Shown here: positions 21,673 through 32,399 of the stretch, in pieces
Layout: each line of letters opens with the position of its first letter
Numbering within the stretch: position 1 is the first letter of the stretch
Assembly (NCBI GenBank): GCA_014529385.2
Contig: CM043967.1
Span: 80,180,278 to 80,244,277, forward strand
Length of the DNA: 64,000 nt
Source of the DNA: Adiantum capillus-veneris
Lineage: Eukaryota; Streptophyta; Polypodiopsida; Polypodiales; Pteridaceae
Reading direction: 5' to 3'
Translations under genes and position numbers: made by a program
The notes under the pieces: model-generated
The model's input: the letters and a program-made list of their open reading frames with translations, nothing else
The model's database searches: none
What the model was told of the DNA's origin: nothing

Positions 21673-22364
21673 TGCCTAGAATTAGCTCATGTATGAACAT
21701 GTTTACATTTTGGCTCAATCCAAGCACTCTCAAGAAAATGAAGTACAAGTGATTGCAAGCCAAATAAGATTTTTCCTTCATTTCCCTATTGGTGAAATCA
21801 CGACATGTGTAGTAGGGCTCATCCTTGATGTACACCTCATACACCCCCACATGTCCATCTCCTGCATGTGACTCCACCTTGAAGACTTCATGTACATTGT
21901 CTCTAAGATGCATTTCTCTTCAATCACCTTGGCTTTCAAACCAAGAGCCAAGCCAATTGTCTTTGCGGTCTCCTTTGAAATAGAAGTTTAGAATTTCTTT
22001 TGTTTTTTGTCTCCTCTAAAATAGAAGTGTGAAATTTGACTCTTATACCATTTCTTAATATCGAACCACTACTATCTACTTTTGTTGAAGTAGAAGAGGA
22101 ATCACATCCATCCCTAGGAGGAGTCCACACTATGCTTGTACCCATTTTTTCTATCCCAATTGTTGACACTTGAAATCCTCCTTCAAGCATTGCCTCAACT
22201 TCTTCATTTGTGAGATTTGTTCCTAGATCAACTTGCCAAATTGCTGGTGGGGGAGCTGGCCTTGGTTCTTTGCTATGGTCAAAACATAATAATGAGTAAC
22301 ATGGTTGGGACAAAACCAAACCATTTTCTAAATAGCCCATTTGGATGTTTTCTATAACCCTCAA
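21584..22364 (-). pseudogene. SWIM-type zinc finger region, probable C-terminus of a MULE-like transposase
   Basis: On the minus strand the frame from 21913 gives VESHAGDGHVGVYEVYIKDE, then YTCRDFTNREMKEKSYLACN and HLYFIFLRVLGLSQN. This fits the SWIM pattern CxCxDF...C.H..F..LRVL, although the first cysteine reads Tyr. Upstream, 22364-21936 gives EEVEAMLEGGFQVSTIGIEK, of unknown family, and a frameshift joins the two. SWIM fingers usually end MULE transposases, and MULE-like core and DNA-binding regions lie upstream on the same strand (25.2-27.0 kb). A stand-alone SWIM gene cannot be excluded. Confidence 0.5.
21617..21669. repeat. (GA)n microsatellite
   Basis: About 26 GA dinucleotides, immediately downstream (minus strand) of the SWIM finger coding region. 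Confidence 0.95.
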
Positions 22365-23040
22365 ATGATGGTGTAGGAGAGTCTATTTGCTATATGCCAC
22401 TATACTTTGTCCACATATTTTTTCGCCACCGGGTGTGCCACTAACTATTAGATGGGTGTCGAGAGGAGTTCTTTTAATTTCCCACATAGCTTTATTAGAT
22501 TGTAATGTACCCAAAATTTTTCAATAAAACTATTTCATTTACTTTGCAAGAGTATTTAAGGTTCGATTTTTGTTAAGTCAAAAAGCATTCCAACACAATG
22601 ATCGGATAAAAAATTGGACTCTAAAACTATTGGTTATGACCTTTATTCACTCGGAAACAATAGGTTGATATAGGAAATTAACTTAAGCTTCAAGTCTATT
22701 TATTTTTAGAGTTGACCCTCAAGAAAGAAGGAGTATTTTTAGGAAAGGAGGAGTATTTTTAGAAGAGAAGGAGTATTTTTAGAAAAGGAGAACTATTTTT
22801 AGAAGAGAAGGAGTGTTTTAGGAAAGAGGGAGTATTTTTAGAGAAGAAAGAGAAGTGAGTCAAGTTTAGAGCTTCTTTTCTTGGAAGCCAAGTTTCTTCT
22901 AAAATTATAGACTTGAAACTGCGCATTGGATGCTTGCCTGCAAAAATAAAAATAAAATAATAATTATTATTATTATTTAACAAAAGCCACAAACGCATGT
23001 GAAATTATCTCTTTGCTTTTTGCTATTCTTAGCCTATGAT
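22365..23040. other. No gene seen; short purine-rich tandem units
   Basis: AT-rich sequence. Between about 22720 and 22850 a unit of roughly 24 bp (GGAGTATTTTTAG(A/G)A(A/G)A(G)) repeats five to six times imperfectly. Nothing else was recognised. Confidence 0.5.
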
Positions 23041-23054
23041 TTTGGCTCTTGAGA

Positions 23055-23615
23055 GCCTATATAAAGGCCCCTCTTTCCTCACTTTCAACACACACACACA
23101 CACACGTGTACACACACAAAAGTTCTCAGAAGCAGACACTCTCTTGTCATGATGTTGGAGTTACCTTCTGTCCCTCAAGCTCTTACCTTCAATTCATCTC
23201 CATCTCCAACTTCTTCTCTACCACCGACATGCTACCCCTCAAATTCTTGAGTTCTTTTCCTCTCTTTACCCCTTCTCTTTCGCGATATGATGGGCCCGAA
23301 GAAAGTGACTTGAAGCTCGGAGGACGCTCATGCCGCTCCACCTCCAAGAAAGGTGCAAAAAGGAAGGCATTAACTACTCCAACTATAGCTCAAGCGGAGG
23401 TATCGGCTGCGGAAGAGGTGGAAGCTGCCCAACCTCCAACACGGGAGGTAATCAAACATGTCGCTAATCTGGTAAGACAAATTTATAATTTTGCATTGCT
23501 ATTCATGTTGACCTGTGAAGCCAAGCATATGGATTCCCTTAAACCATCCAAGAAACGTGATTCTATCACAAGAAATAAGCACATGTTTTCATACATTAGT
23601 AAAAGGATTGTTTGA
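23055..23615 (+). CDS. Unrecognised open frame behind a TATA box
   Basis: A clear TATATAAAG at 23057-23065 precedes a CA-repeat leader (23086-23105) and an open frame covering 23049-23615. The later part contains a basic/Ala-rich stretch, SCRSTSKKGAKRKALTTPTI, then AEVSAAEEVEAAQPP. A GTAAGA donor-like site at 23472 suggests an exon end (VANL). It could be the promoter and first exon of a host gene or the U3-R of an unknown LTR. No homolog is recognised. Confidence 0.25.
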   Translation, partial: AYIKAPLSSLSTHTHTHVYTHKSSQKQTLSCHDVGVTFCPSSSYLQFISISNFFSTTDMLPLKFLSSFPLFTPSLSRYDGPEESDLKLGGRSCRSTSKKGAKRKALTTPTIAQAEVSAAEEVEAAQPPTREVIKHVANLVRQIYNFALLFMLTCEAKHMDSLKPSKKRDSITRNKHMFSYISKRIV

Positions 23616-23949
23616 TAAATTGTCACTATTTGTTAAATTGTTATTGCTTGATAAGTTGTTACTAGTTGATATGAAGAGTTGGTCGATCATGTTTGAAGAA
23701 TCATTTCAAGAGAAGAATTGTTGGAAGATTATCTTTTGTTCCTCGTGGCTAGTGAGATGCCTTGCGAGTAATGAGATGCCTCGCGGTTAGCAAGATGGGA
23801 AGGTTGTGCAATTTGCGATTAGCAAATAAATAATTCCTTTGCAAAGGCTCTGTTGGTTATACAGAGAAAGTTCGTGGGTAGCGGCAGACTCATAAGAAAT
23901 TGGAAAAAATCTTTTTGTTGAAATATAGGACTATCTTCATTAGGCCTTG

Positions 23950-24245
23950 TTTGAATTGTTTTGGTATTGTTTGAAGGGCTGTATGAACGAACCACTGTCC
24001 GTAACTAATAAAAGAACTCTGTTTGTATTTGTAAAATAGTGTGGTAGTAATTAAAAAACAAGAAGAACTGGTGAGTGTGGTGTGGAAAGTGGGAGACTAG
24101 TAGCCTAACGGATCTAGGTCTACGGATGGGTGGACCCGATTAGGCGGGTACTTTTCACAAGATTACTAGTTAGTCTAGACTATATCTCATATCATATTCA
24201 GGGTTTATGAATGGCAGCCGTGCCTCTTAAACGTGCGGAAAAAAG
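23950..24245 (+). repeat. Diverged copy of repeat X
   Basis: Phrases such as GTGGTAGTAATTAAA, GTGAGTGTGGTGTGGAAAGTGGG and GGATGGGTGGACCCGATTAG match, in order, the minus strand of the repeat at 40571-40860. Only a few hundred bp are shared. It may be an LTR fragment. Confidence 0.5.
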
Positions 24246-24272
24246 GCATTGTTTATGGATTCTAAATATGTC

Positions 24273-24306
24273 ACTATAACATAGGATTTCATCTCTATGT
24301 TATAGT
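24273..24306. repeat. Short perfect foldback
   Basis: ACTATAACATAG and its exact complement CTATGTTATAGT are separated by 10 bp. Probably a tiny foldback remnant. Confidence 0.5.
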
Positions 24307-24699
24307 AAATATCTTCCATTACAATCATTGATTTATCAACCTGGCCTGTGGCATATGACCCTTACAACCATGATCACGATGGATAGAGGACTTTCTCTCT
24401 TCTGTTGCTCGTATCTCTCTTCATGGAAACAGAGTAGGGTGTCATCAACGAAACTTGAGAATAAAGGAAGGCCATCTATCAAGTCGTCCCAATCTTCTCG
24501 AGGTTGGGGACCTCACATGGAGTTTTATTTTAGAACACAAACCTTTGCCTTGTCTTTAGAACTCTCATTCCCATCTCCAATCTATGAATCGTCCCTAAAA
24601 TTGAATTTTCTCAGCCTTCCTCAAATGTACGATCATGTGTCTTTGCATTGTACTCTAGTCTATATGTGGAGTCATCCTCAACATAAATCACAATCAATG

Positions 24700-26080
24700 G
24701 CCCTCGCTTCTATCAAAGGATGTATTTGTCTCCTTGAAGAGATGTGCGAGCTTTAGACATGGGTGTTCAAGATGTAGCCTCTTTGAGTACTTTTATCACT
24801 TGCGCAAGACTAGCGAAAGCTCTCTCCTTGAGTCTTCCCAATGAAGGAACCTTTCTCAAATATGTTTACTTTGAGTGCAAGAAATGCCTTTGTCCTTTGT
24901 GGTATTGCATTAGCCATATCCGAAGTACATGCATCATATAATGAAATTTTCCTTTTGAATCCCTCGCTTGCCAGCTAGCTCCCATTCTTACTCTCAGCTA
25001 GGTTTATTATTAGTGTGTTTGCTCCATTATTACTTCTCTCCATTGCTGTCATGATGCTCCCCCAATATGCAATACACACCTTCCACCAACTCAATTATTA
25101 GTGTGTTTGCTCCATTATTACTTCTCTCCATTGCTGTCATAATGCTCCCCCAATATGCAATACACACCTTCCACCAACTCAACCAAGAGTCCATCGTGGG
25201 GATGTTCTTATCCATGCAATGCCCATTGCACCACCATTGTCGAAGGAGACAAGCCTATGATGATGATGCCTCTCAAAAGGGGACCAAATGCCACTTTTCA
25301 CACATTTCTTTGCGAGTTTCTTGAGATGAAGAAACAATGTATTTTGTTGTGTGCACCACCATGGTTTGCTTCCAATAAAACAAGGCAAGATCACTCTTGA
25401 TCTTGTAGAACATTGTCTTTCCTACCATTAAACACACTGTGAATTGGATTCTATTTGGCTTGTGCTTCGTAGGCTATGAATCCATGGAAAAATACTTTCT
25501 CACATCCATGGCCCTCCAGAACTTCATTTATGCACTCCCAAAAAAGGTTTTGTGCTTCCATGTCCTCGTTTTTCATCTCACAAGTTGCAATAATGAGGAG
25601 ATCTTGCATGTTGTAATGTAGGAAATTCATATTAGTATATATATATTTCTAGTAATTTCTTAAGATATGTCAAAATAAAAAATATGTTGTTATTAACATC
25701 TTGGATCATATACATAGCATGTCATGGTTACCCAGTCCACCATCTGGTGAGTGTGATCAAATTATACCCAAGCGTGTCAAAGATATTTAGTTCCTCTCTG
25801 TCTCATCCAGTTTACCAAACCAATCTAGAGGGGGCGCCAATCATAGACATTTTAAACACAAAGCATCGCTCTCCTTCTACTCCTTGCCCAAGAAATCTGC
25901 TCTTGGTAAAAAAATCTCATGTACATTTCATATTTAGCTGCAATAGGGAATCTACACCAAAGTTCCCTTTTGGTGGCCCCTCTTATTACTGCCACACACC
26001 TACAAAACCTGCAATATAGAATTTAGTTATTTTGAAAGAATATACGCAAACAGGAGCAGCAAGAAATCATACTCACTAGT
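24700..26080 (-). pseudogene. MULE-like transposase core, minus strand
   Basis: Reading down from about 26010, broken frames give GVEGERCFVFKMSMIGAPS and a piece like HAWVxFDHTHQMVDWVTMTCYV. From about 25640 come NEDMEAQNLFWECINEVLEG, HGFIAYEAQA and FYWKQTMVVHTTKYIVSSSQ. The order (HAW..FDH; CxVYD; ED.EAQ.LFW; GF.A..AQANW; HW.Q....HT) matches an uncharacterised MULE-like plant transposase family as I remember it. A GTGAGTATGA donor at 26080 and a TATATTGCAG acceptor near 26014 mark a short intron separating it from the DNA-binding exon. An 88-bp duplication and stops inactivate it. Confidence 0.55.
25006..25181. repeat. Tandem duplication of an 88-bp unit
   Basis: 25006-25093 and 25094-25181 are near-identical; one difference seen by eye (CATGATGC versus CATAATGC). 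The unit is not a multiple of 3 and disrupts the minus-strand transposase frame. Confidence 0.9.
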
Positions 26081-26975
26081 TGTATTCCACTAGGGACCCA
26101 TTTCTTTAGCAACATTTAGTACGTCTTTCTCACCAAGGACATGGCAAGAACCCCCTTCTTGTATCAAAGTTGTCGTTATAATTTCCTTTGCCACACACAT
26201 TTGTACCTTCTGTGTACTTGTGTGTCTATCTACAATTAGGACTTGTGCAACCATTTCTTTGCTTTTATCAATGAGTCTTTTGAATGTACCATCCCTCACA
26301 TTGTACTAGTGACTTCCTGATGCACCACAATCTACTCATGCTTTCATCGCTTGGCATGATATAATATACAAAGCAATCACTTATATGCAAGCAAATGGGT
26401 GGTTTTCCACAATAGTGACAAGTAACCTTGCCCCCAAATCCATCACATAGCTTTCCCATAGATGGTAATTTAAGCATGCTACCAATGAAATGTGTGGCAT
26501 TTGACTCACCAAAATTAGGTAATTTTGGACATAACACATTGAGACATTTTAGGGCACCTACATAGTGGCTTTTGCGACGCACTCCAAGAAATACAATGTT
26601 TGAGGTTTGTGGTTTAGTCCAGTAGTGTGGGTGGTACTTATGTTCCATAGAATCCATTAGATGAACCTTCCCTAATGTTGGTGGAAACTCAAACACCACG
26701 TTACCATTGTACGTTTTCAAAATTTCTTGCACTTGTTTGGTTCCCACTATCTTTGAAAGAAGCTTCATTAATGTATTTGGCTTCATCATCGTGCTAAAAA
26801 AAGACAAAATACTATTAGAGTTTTCCAATCCTTGCTCCCCATAAAGTTGTTTCTTCATTGGGCTAGTAAGGTCTGTGTAGGGAGCATCCACATGAAAAGA
26901 TGCCATCCCATTGGAATTTGAGACAATGTCATCTTTGACTACCACCATGAACTTTGTAGAGAGAGATTTATCCAC
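26081..26975 (-). pseudogene. MULE-like transposase DNA-binding region (WRKY-GCM1-like zinc finger)
   Basis: Minus-strand frames give KYHPHYWTKPQTSNIVFLGV, then VTCHYCGKPPICLHISDCFV and YYIMPSDESMSR. After one frameshift near 26310 follows VRDGTFKRLIDKSKEMVAQV. In the shifted frame the junction reads CGASGSH*YNVRDG, which looks like a decayed C-x-GSH-x-H pattern of WRKY-GCM1-type fingers found at the N-terminus of many MULE transposases. It lies just upstream of the core region on the same strand. Family assignment is from motif pattern only. Confidence 0.5.
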
Positions 26976-26999
26976 AACATAAATCTCATCCCTAAATGA

Positions 27000-27720
27000 T
27001 TGCTAGTTTTCTCTAGTGGTGCTGTTAACTCCAAACATGACAATGGCATGTAAATCACTCAATGTTTGCGGTGCAACATGTTCTTGTAGGTATCTAACCC
27101 CAAAAATAATCATCCCGTTGGTTTAAAAAAAACTTCTCTCAAACAAGGGGAAGACTACATTGCATGCCTTGGTAGTATTGGAAAATGAGAGTGACAATGC
27201 ATAATTGTGTGCATGATATGGTAGTCGAATTCAAAAAATTAGCACTAGATTGGAGAATGAAAGTGACAATGCATAATTGTGTGTAGGAGAGTTATGAGTA
27301 TTTTGTGTTAATGCTAAAATTTATTTGTTTTTTATATAATTTTTGAAATCCAAATTAATTTATTTTTATTTTTATTTTTCATTCTTTTACATGAGAGGTT
27401 GCTTTGGTTGCCTGATATCGTTGTTTACCAGCATATGCTAGTGGTTGGTGTGTATCGACATATTTTGAAATTGGAAGCTACACATTACATAAAAGATCTT
27501 GGTATTAAGAACCCAAAAGAAACCATTAAAAACATAGATATTCAAGAATTATGAGAGAAACTATCCAAAGATAATATTTAAAACATAATTAAAATTGATT
27601 GTAAAACCAAGTATCCTTAGTTCACTTGGTTTAGCAACCTAGCAGTTGACAAGTTTTTCGTCCATGTGGTGGTCAAGACCACAAATATTGGCCAATGGTA
27701 TGAAGTGGTGTATATTGGCT
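27000..27720. other. No gene seen
   Basis: AT-rich sequence. A ~50-bp phrase (GAGAATGA(A/G)AGTGACAATGCATAATTGTGTG) occurs twice, at about 27180-27213 and 27250-27285. Nothing else was recognised. Confidence 0.5.
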
Positions 27721-27723
27721 TCA

Positions 27724-27918
27724 TCAAGTTAGTAACTTTGCTCCTCGTTGAACTGGTAGGTATCCACCCTCAAGAAGCTTCCCTGCTCCAGACTTGATCA
27801 CATGCATTGTAATTGAAAGATCACTCACTAGGTGGCATTGATCGTCATCAAGTTTGGGCTCGAGCTCTTTCAGGTGTGTGAGCTCATTATAAGCATAATT
27901 GATGAGGCAATACCCCAT
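27724..27918 (-). CDS. Unrecognised short open frame
   Basis: A clean 64-codon minus-strand frame: GYCLINYAYNELTHLKELEP, then DDDQCHLVSDLSITMHVIKS. Its composition looks protein-like, but I recognise no family and see no splice sites that would extend it. It could be an exon fragment. Confidence 0.25.
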   Translation of the reverse strand: MGYCLINYAYNELTHLKELEPKLDDDQCHLVSDLSITMHVIKSGAGKLLEGGYLPVQRGAKLLT

Positions 27919-28016
27919 ACCCTTATTCTTGTATATATTAAAGAATAAGGAGCTTCTCTTCTACTTGGAGGTTTTCTCCATCCACACACAATGCACTCTT
28001 GTCCTTTTCACCGCAA

Positions 28017-28130
28017 ACTTCAAAAACGACTTGTTTACGAGTCCTTTGTGCATGTGAGCTTGCAAATAACTTGCATGTAGCTTGCAAGCTCACATGTACA
28101 AATGACTTGTGAGAAAGTTGTTTTTGAAGT
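28017..28130. mobile_element. Foldback/MITE copy 1
   Basis: Two ~49-bp arms form an inverted repeat: ACTTCAAAAACGACTTG.. at 28017 and its complement ..GTTGTTTTTGAAGT ending at 28130, with a 16-bp centre. It lies next to the truncated end of copia C. A second, smaller inverted repeat (ATTCGGA...TCCGAAT, about 28160-28206) follows. Confidence 0.7.
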
Positions 28131-28207
28131 CCGCTGCATTTTGCATCCCAAATACATTGCAAAATTCGGAAATGACTTGTACGTAAGCCATTTGTACACA
28201 TCCGAAT

Positions 28208-28850
28208 GCAATGTTGTGACCTTCATCGTCCAATTGTCCTGTAGAGATCAAATTTTTGTAAAGAGAAGGAACATGCCTAACATCTTTAAGCTTCAATTCA
28301 TTTCCGTTAGCAGTTTTGACAGAAACTGTACCTTTGCTGACAATCTCACAAGCTTCATCATCTCCCAAGTATACATACCCAAAATTACCTTTGGTGTAGT
28401 CTTGGAAATGTTGCTTGTGTGGTGTCGCATGGAATGAAGCCCCGGAATCTACTATCCAAGAATTAGACACATTGTCTAATGAGAGAATTAGAGCATCTTG
28501 CTCTACTTTACCTGCCACATTGGCCTCTGATGTTGGCTTGTTGTCTTGAGACTCAATCTCCTTCTTCTTCTTGGACCAGAAATCCTTCTTGACGTGGCCC
28601 TTCTTGCCACAGTTCCAACATTCAAGAACTGACTTTGTGAGTGACTTGCTCCGTCTTGAGCGATCACGACCCTTTTGGCTTTTGAACGTCTCCTTAGACC
28701 TTCCTCTTGTTTCCACTGACAATGCAGCACTTGATGATTCTCCTGTGCTTCTCCTTCATATTTCCTCGCTTAGGAGAACACCCACAACATCATCAAACTT
28801 AAGAGTATTTGTACCAGAGATAGAATTACTTACAGCCATCGCTTGCAAGT
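28208..28850 (-). pseudogene. Copia C: gag zinc knuckle and protease fragment
   Basis: Minus-strand frames give MAVSNSISGTNTLKFDDVVG near 28842, then a CCHC zinc knuckle (CWNCGKKGHVKKDFW, last Cys replaced by Phe), and the protease active site WIVDSGASFHATPHKQHF. The fragment ends at LISTGQLDDEGHN. The D-S-G-A triad is intact, unlike A0. It is a third copia family in this window, cut at both ends by foldback elements. Confidence 0.85.
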
Positions 28851-28937
28851 AGCTTGCATGTAGCTTGTTAATTTAGGTATGTAGTCGTTTGCAAGCTCAC
28901 ATGCACAAATGACTCGTGAGAAAGTAATTTGTAAAGT
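28843..28937. mobile_element. Foldback/MITE copy 2 (left-truncated)
   Basis: Contains the centre and right arm (GCAAGCTCACATGCACAAATGACTCGTGAGAAAG...) of the same foldback family. The left arm is replaced by copia C sequence. Confidence 0.55.
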
Positions 28938-28970
28938 TCCCTATATTTTTGCATCCCAAAAATGCTGCAG

Positions 28971-29099
28971 ACTTCAAAAACGGCTTATCTGTGAGCTGTT
29001 TGTGCATGTGAGCTTGCATGTAGCTTCCATGGGTTTAGGTATGTAGTTGTTTGCAAGATCACATGTGCAAACAACTCACAGAAAAGTCGTTTCTAAAGT
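28971..29099. mobile_element. Foldback/MITE copy 3
   Basis: ACTTCAAAAACGGCTTATCTGTGAG at the left is mirrored by CTCACAGAAAAGTCGTTTCTAAAGT at the right, around a centre shared with copies 1 and 2. Same family, older (more mismatches between arms). Confidence 0.65.
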
Positions 29100-29337
29100 C
29101 CACTGCGTTTTTGCATCCTAGGTATTAGGCATGGCTAGAGAATCTAGGGTAGGTTACACTAGGGCATGGCTAGAGCTGAACAAGAGACAAAAGGGGTTTT
29201 GCCCACTACATGCATTGTCATGTAGATGTGGGTGTGCAAATTTGTCACACCCAAAAAATATAAGAACTGACCAATAAAGATGAGATTATAACCCGATGGT
29301 CCTGATCTTCGTGCACCTCTTGACCAAGGTGTGCGGG

Positions 29338-30347
29338 TGTTAACTGAGCCGACGTCATTTAACAGGTGCTATAAAGATCAAAGCCTTATAAATGCACATC
29401 AAAAATGAATATGAAGAAGCAGTGAAGATTGGAGTTACACACTTTTTACATTTTTCCAAAATGGCCATGTATTGTAATTTCTTGATTTATTTAGCCAATG
29501 TGATCATTGTAACGTGTTAGGGGCTCAATAAGAGTTCCAAGATGTAAAGCATAGGACAGTTAGTGTATCTAGGTTACATATACAATAAGTGTGGAGCCTC
29601 AAAGGTCTTGGGCGTCGAACATTACACATTTTAGACCTTGGCTAAGGTATAAGTGCCAACTTTGTAAAGATTTTATTAATTTTTGGATAATGAAATACAC
29701 AACGTGAGCTAACAATGCTCACTTCTCTCCTTCTCGCGCTTCCTAGTCCCTTCCCGGTTGTCACATTGCAGTCACGTTTGTTTCATTGCAACCACAGGTA
29801 AGAGCTCTAGGCATTGATGTAAGCACATCACGATATTTCGTAGCTTTTGGCGTCGCCGACCCACGGCCTAATTTCATCATAACTAGGAATTTATAGTTTC
29901 AAATAAAAAACTAAGCATAGGCGGGATATTGGGGCATCATTGCTAAGAATTTAGATGCATTATGGGTTGAAAATGACAAGGTAAAAAATCCACTGCTGTT
30001 AATAATCGCGATTTTGACACTTGACTCAAAGTGGAATTCGAGACGATAAGCATGTGTGCTTAGGTCTTATAAACAAGTCCTAGAAGTTTCATTACGTTTG
30101 GATGTCATTTGATGCTGTAAGGGATGTGATTTGTTTGCCGATGAGCGATTCGCTTTTGGTGATTTCAATCACTTGAGTGTAGCTTGAGTTAGATGCGAGT
30201 TGTTTGTTGTTTTTCGAGAGATTGACAACCTCTTGTAGCCTCTATGCACTAGTCAAGTCAGCTTCGTCCCATGGATTGACAATTTAATCGTGGTTCCCGC
30301 TAATACTGCAATAAGATACGATGGTGAGGTTAGACACGCGTCTCACA
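29338..30347 (+). repeat. 5' LTR of G1
   Basis: 1,010 bp, collinear with 53474-54464. Both LTRs contain two small palindromes, AATAATCGCGATTTT-like (30001) and ATAAGCATGTGTGCTTA (30046). These echo the palindromes of the ~294-bp arrays. Confidence 0.9.
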
Positions 30348-30349
30348 TT

Positions 30350-30365
30350 TGGCGCCGCTGCCAGG
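30350..30365 (+). other. Primer-binding site of G1 (Asp-tRNA type)
   Basis: TGGCGCCGCTGCCAGG two bases after the LTR resembles TGGCGCCGTTGCCGGGG, the site complementary to tRNA-Asp used by Tat/Athila-group Ty3 elements. Confidence 0.75.
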
Positions 30366-32399
30366 AAAAATAGACCTAAACTAGGAAAAACACGAGCGTC
30401 TTGTGTAGTTGTCCGTTAACTTTCTTTAGGTTCACCTAGAGTAAAACTTTCTTTTTAGAAACCGCATAGCTTAAGATTGTCGTCTTTTGCTGTGTAGAGG
30501 TAGCTTGGAAGTAATCGTACTTGTCAAGTGCCTTTAGAATTGTAGGATTGTAGAGATAGAGTAGGATTTTGAGAATGATTGATAGATGAGACAAGTCTTA
30601 AGATCAAAGCTCAAGAAACCATAAAAAACAAGAAAACTAGTGTTTGTGGACACTTTTCACAACTCCATTGCATGAGAATCTAGGAGTAGGGTAAGTAGGA
30701 TCCGAGGTGGATTTCACAACATTGCTCTCTCTGAAAGAATCATTGTGAGTTGTTATTGGAAGTTGAAAAATTTTAGGTCTACGTCTAGAAATAGCACGAA
30801 AAGACTCCAAACCACTCAATCCGACTGGAGAGTAAGCTTAAAAGTTGTATGAACCAATGGGTAAGCTCAAGGACACTTTGAGGTAAAATTTTCAAGACCT
30901 TGCCAAAAACTCAGATTATTTGCTTTTTCTTGGCATTTTAAGCCAAATTAAGTTTTGACTTGATTCATCGGCGTAAAATATCTCATGAAAAGAATGTCCA
31001 GTGAAAAAAGTTCAAAAAAGTGTTCATTTTGGGCCAAAAGTAAATAATCACGATTATTTATTTTCAGCTCAAATTTGACCAAGGTTCATACTAGTGACTC
31101 ATTACATGTGTACCAACAACTTTTGTAAAGGCACAAAAGATTTGGATCACCAAACTGACAAAAAAACTGGGTAAAAACTAAAGTTTGTCCTGACTTTTTG
31201 AAACTTGAGTGTAAATTGGGAAAAAAATTGTCCAAACTTGATGAAATTTGATTCATAGGCTTATATTGATGTGATAAACATGTGTACATGATCACTTGAC
31301 TAAAAAGATGCAAAAAGTTGCCAGTTGTAAATAATCACGATTATTTGCATCTGCCCCATTTTTCAACTTTTTTGACTAAGTTAGCATACCACTAGTTTTA
31401 CCATGTTATAATAAGCCCACAAATCAAATTTGGTAAGATTTGGATCATTAGATTGAAAATTGTGACCAAATTTGCAAAGTAAGTCTACGGATTGAAAACT
31501 GATGATCATTTGACCAAAAATAGTCCAAACTTGAAGAAACTTGGCTAGAGACCTTAAGTTGAGGTGCTTAACAGATCTGTGTCAAGATTGGGACAAAAAC
31601 TTTAAAAAAAAATAGCCAGAGTAAATAATCATGATTATTTACATCTGCTCCAAAAATTGACAATCTTGCATATTTGGGCATACCATAGGGTCAAGCACAT
31701 CAAGTAGACTCCACAAATCAAATTTGGTGAATTTTGGATCGCAAAATTGAGACTTAAGCTAGATTCTTGGAATCAGAGTCCACGGACACTAAACAATTGA
31801 TAACTTGGACAAATTTTGATCAAACTCAACCAAACTTGTCTATAGACCACAAAATGGTAATTACTTGGCAAAACAAGCATAAAAAGTGTAGAATATGAGA
31901 AAAGTAAATTCATTTTGGACTTTCGAGCTTGTATATTGTTAGAACAAAATAATACAAGGCCACTGACTAAGTTTGGGTTCCATCGGATCAAAATTAATAC
32001 ATGATAACTCAGTTTTCAAGTTACAGATTAGTCCTTTAGCTCCTTGCAAGGATAGAATTTGGAAATCTCATTTGTTGACTCACTTAGCTCAGATTGAAGA
32101 ACCAGGTTGCAGGCAAAGAATTGGGAGCTTGACAAGAGCTGAATTCAAGTCAAGTGGAAAAAACGGATAACAATCTAATCTGCAGGTTAGGTTATTCAAG
32201 GCCTAGATTTTCATAATTTCAAAGGCTGCAATCAATTCTGACACTTTCGAGCTAGAGTTAATCAACTCTTGTGAGTCTAAGAGAAATCAACTGCCATAAG
32301 TACTTTGGCAAAAGCAGTCTTATCAAACCTGAGCAGGATTTTTTTTTGTTGATCAATACTAAAATTTGCTAGGAGACAATTTTTATAGAACCAGTCGAC
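30366..32399 (+). repeat. G1 leader with array 3 of ~290-bp palindrome-bearing repeats
   Basis: No ORF is supported. Three near-perfect palindromes lie at 31042-31059 and 31329-31346 (AAATAATCACGATTATTT) and at 31622-31641 (TAAATAATCATGATTATTTA), spaced about 287 and 294 bp. The sequence between them is loosely repeated (CCACAAATCAAATTTGGT, TTTGGATC, CAAACTTGATGAAA..). The 5' leader of an LTR element normally holds packaging signals; whether these palindromes play that part is unknown. Confidence 0.7.

Noticed and set aside
23086-23113. CA repeat as telomere- or centromere-like satellite
   Set aside because: It is a short simple repeat (about 10 units) with no satellite context.
26268-26975. 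Host zinc-finger gene on the minus strand
   Set aside because: Frameshift, decayed finger, and transposase-like core immediately downstream on the same strand favour a transposon remnant.
30001-30063. Palindromes in the G1 LTR as a tRNA or other RNA gene
   Set aside because: No cloverleaf, anticodon arm or CCA-proximal pairing could be drawn; the same motifs recur in the repeat arrays.
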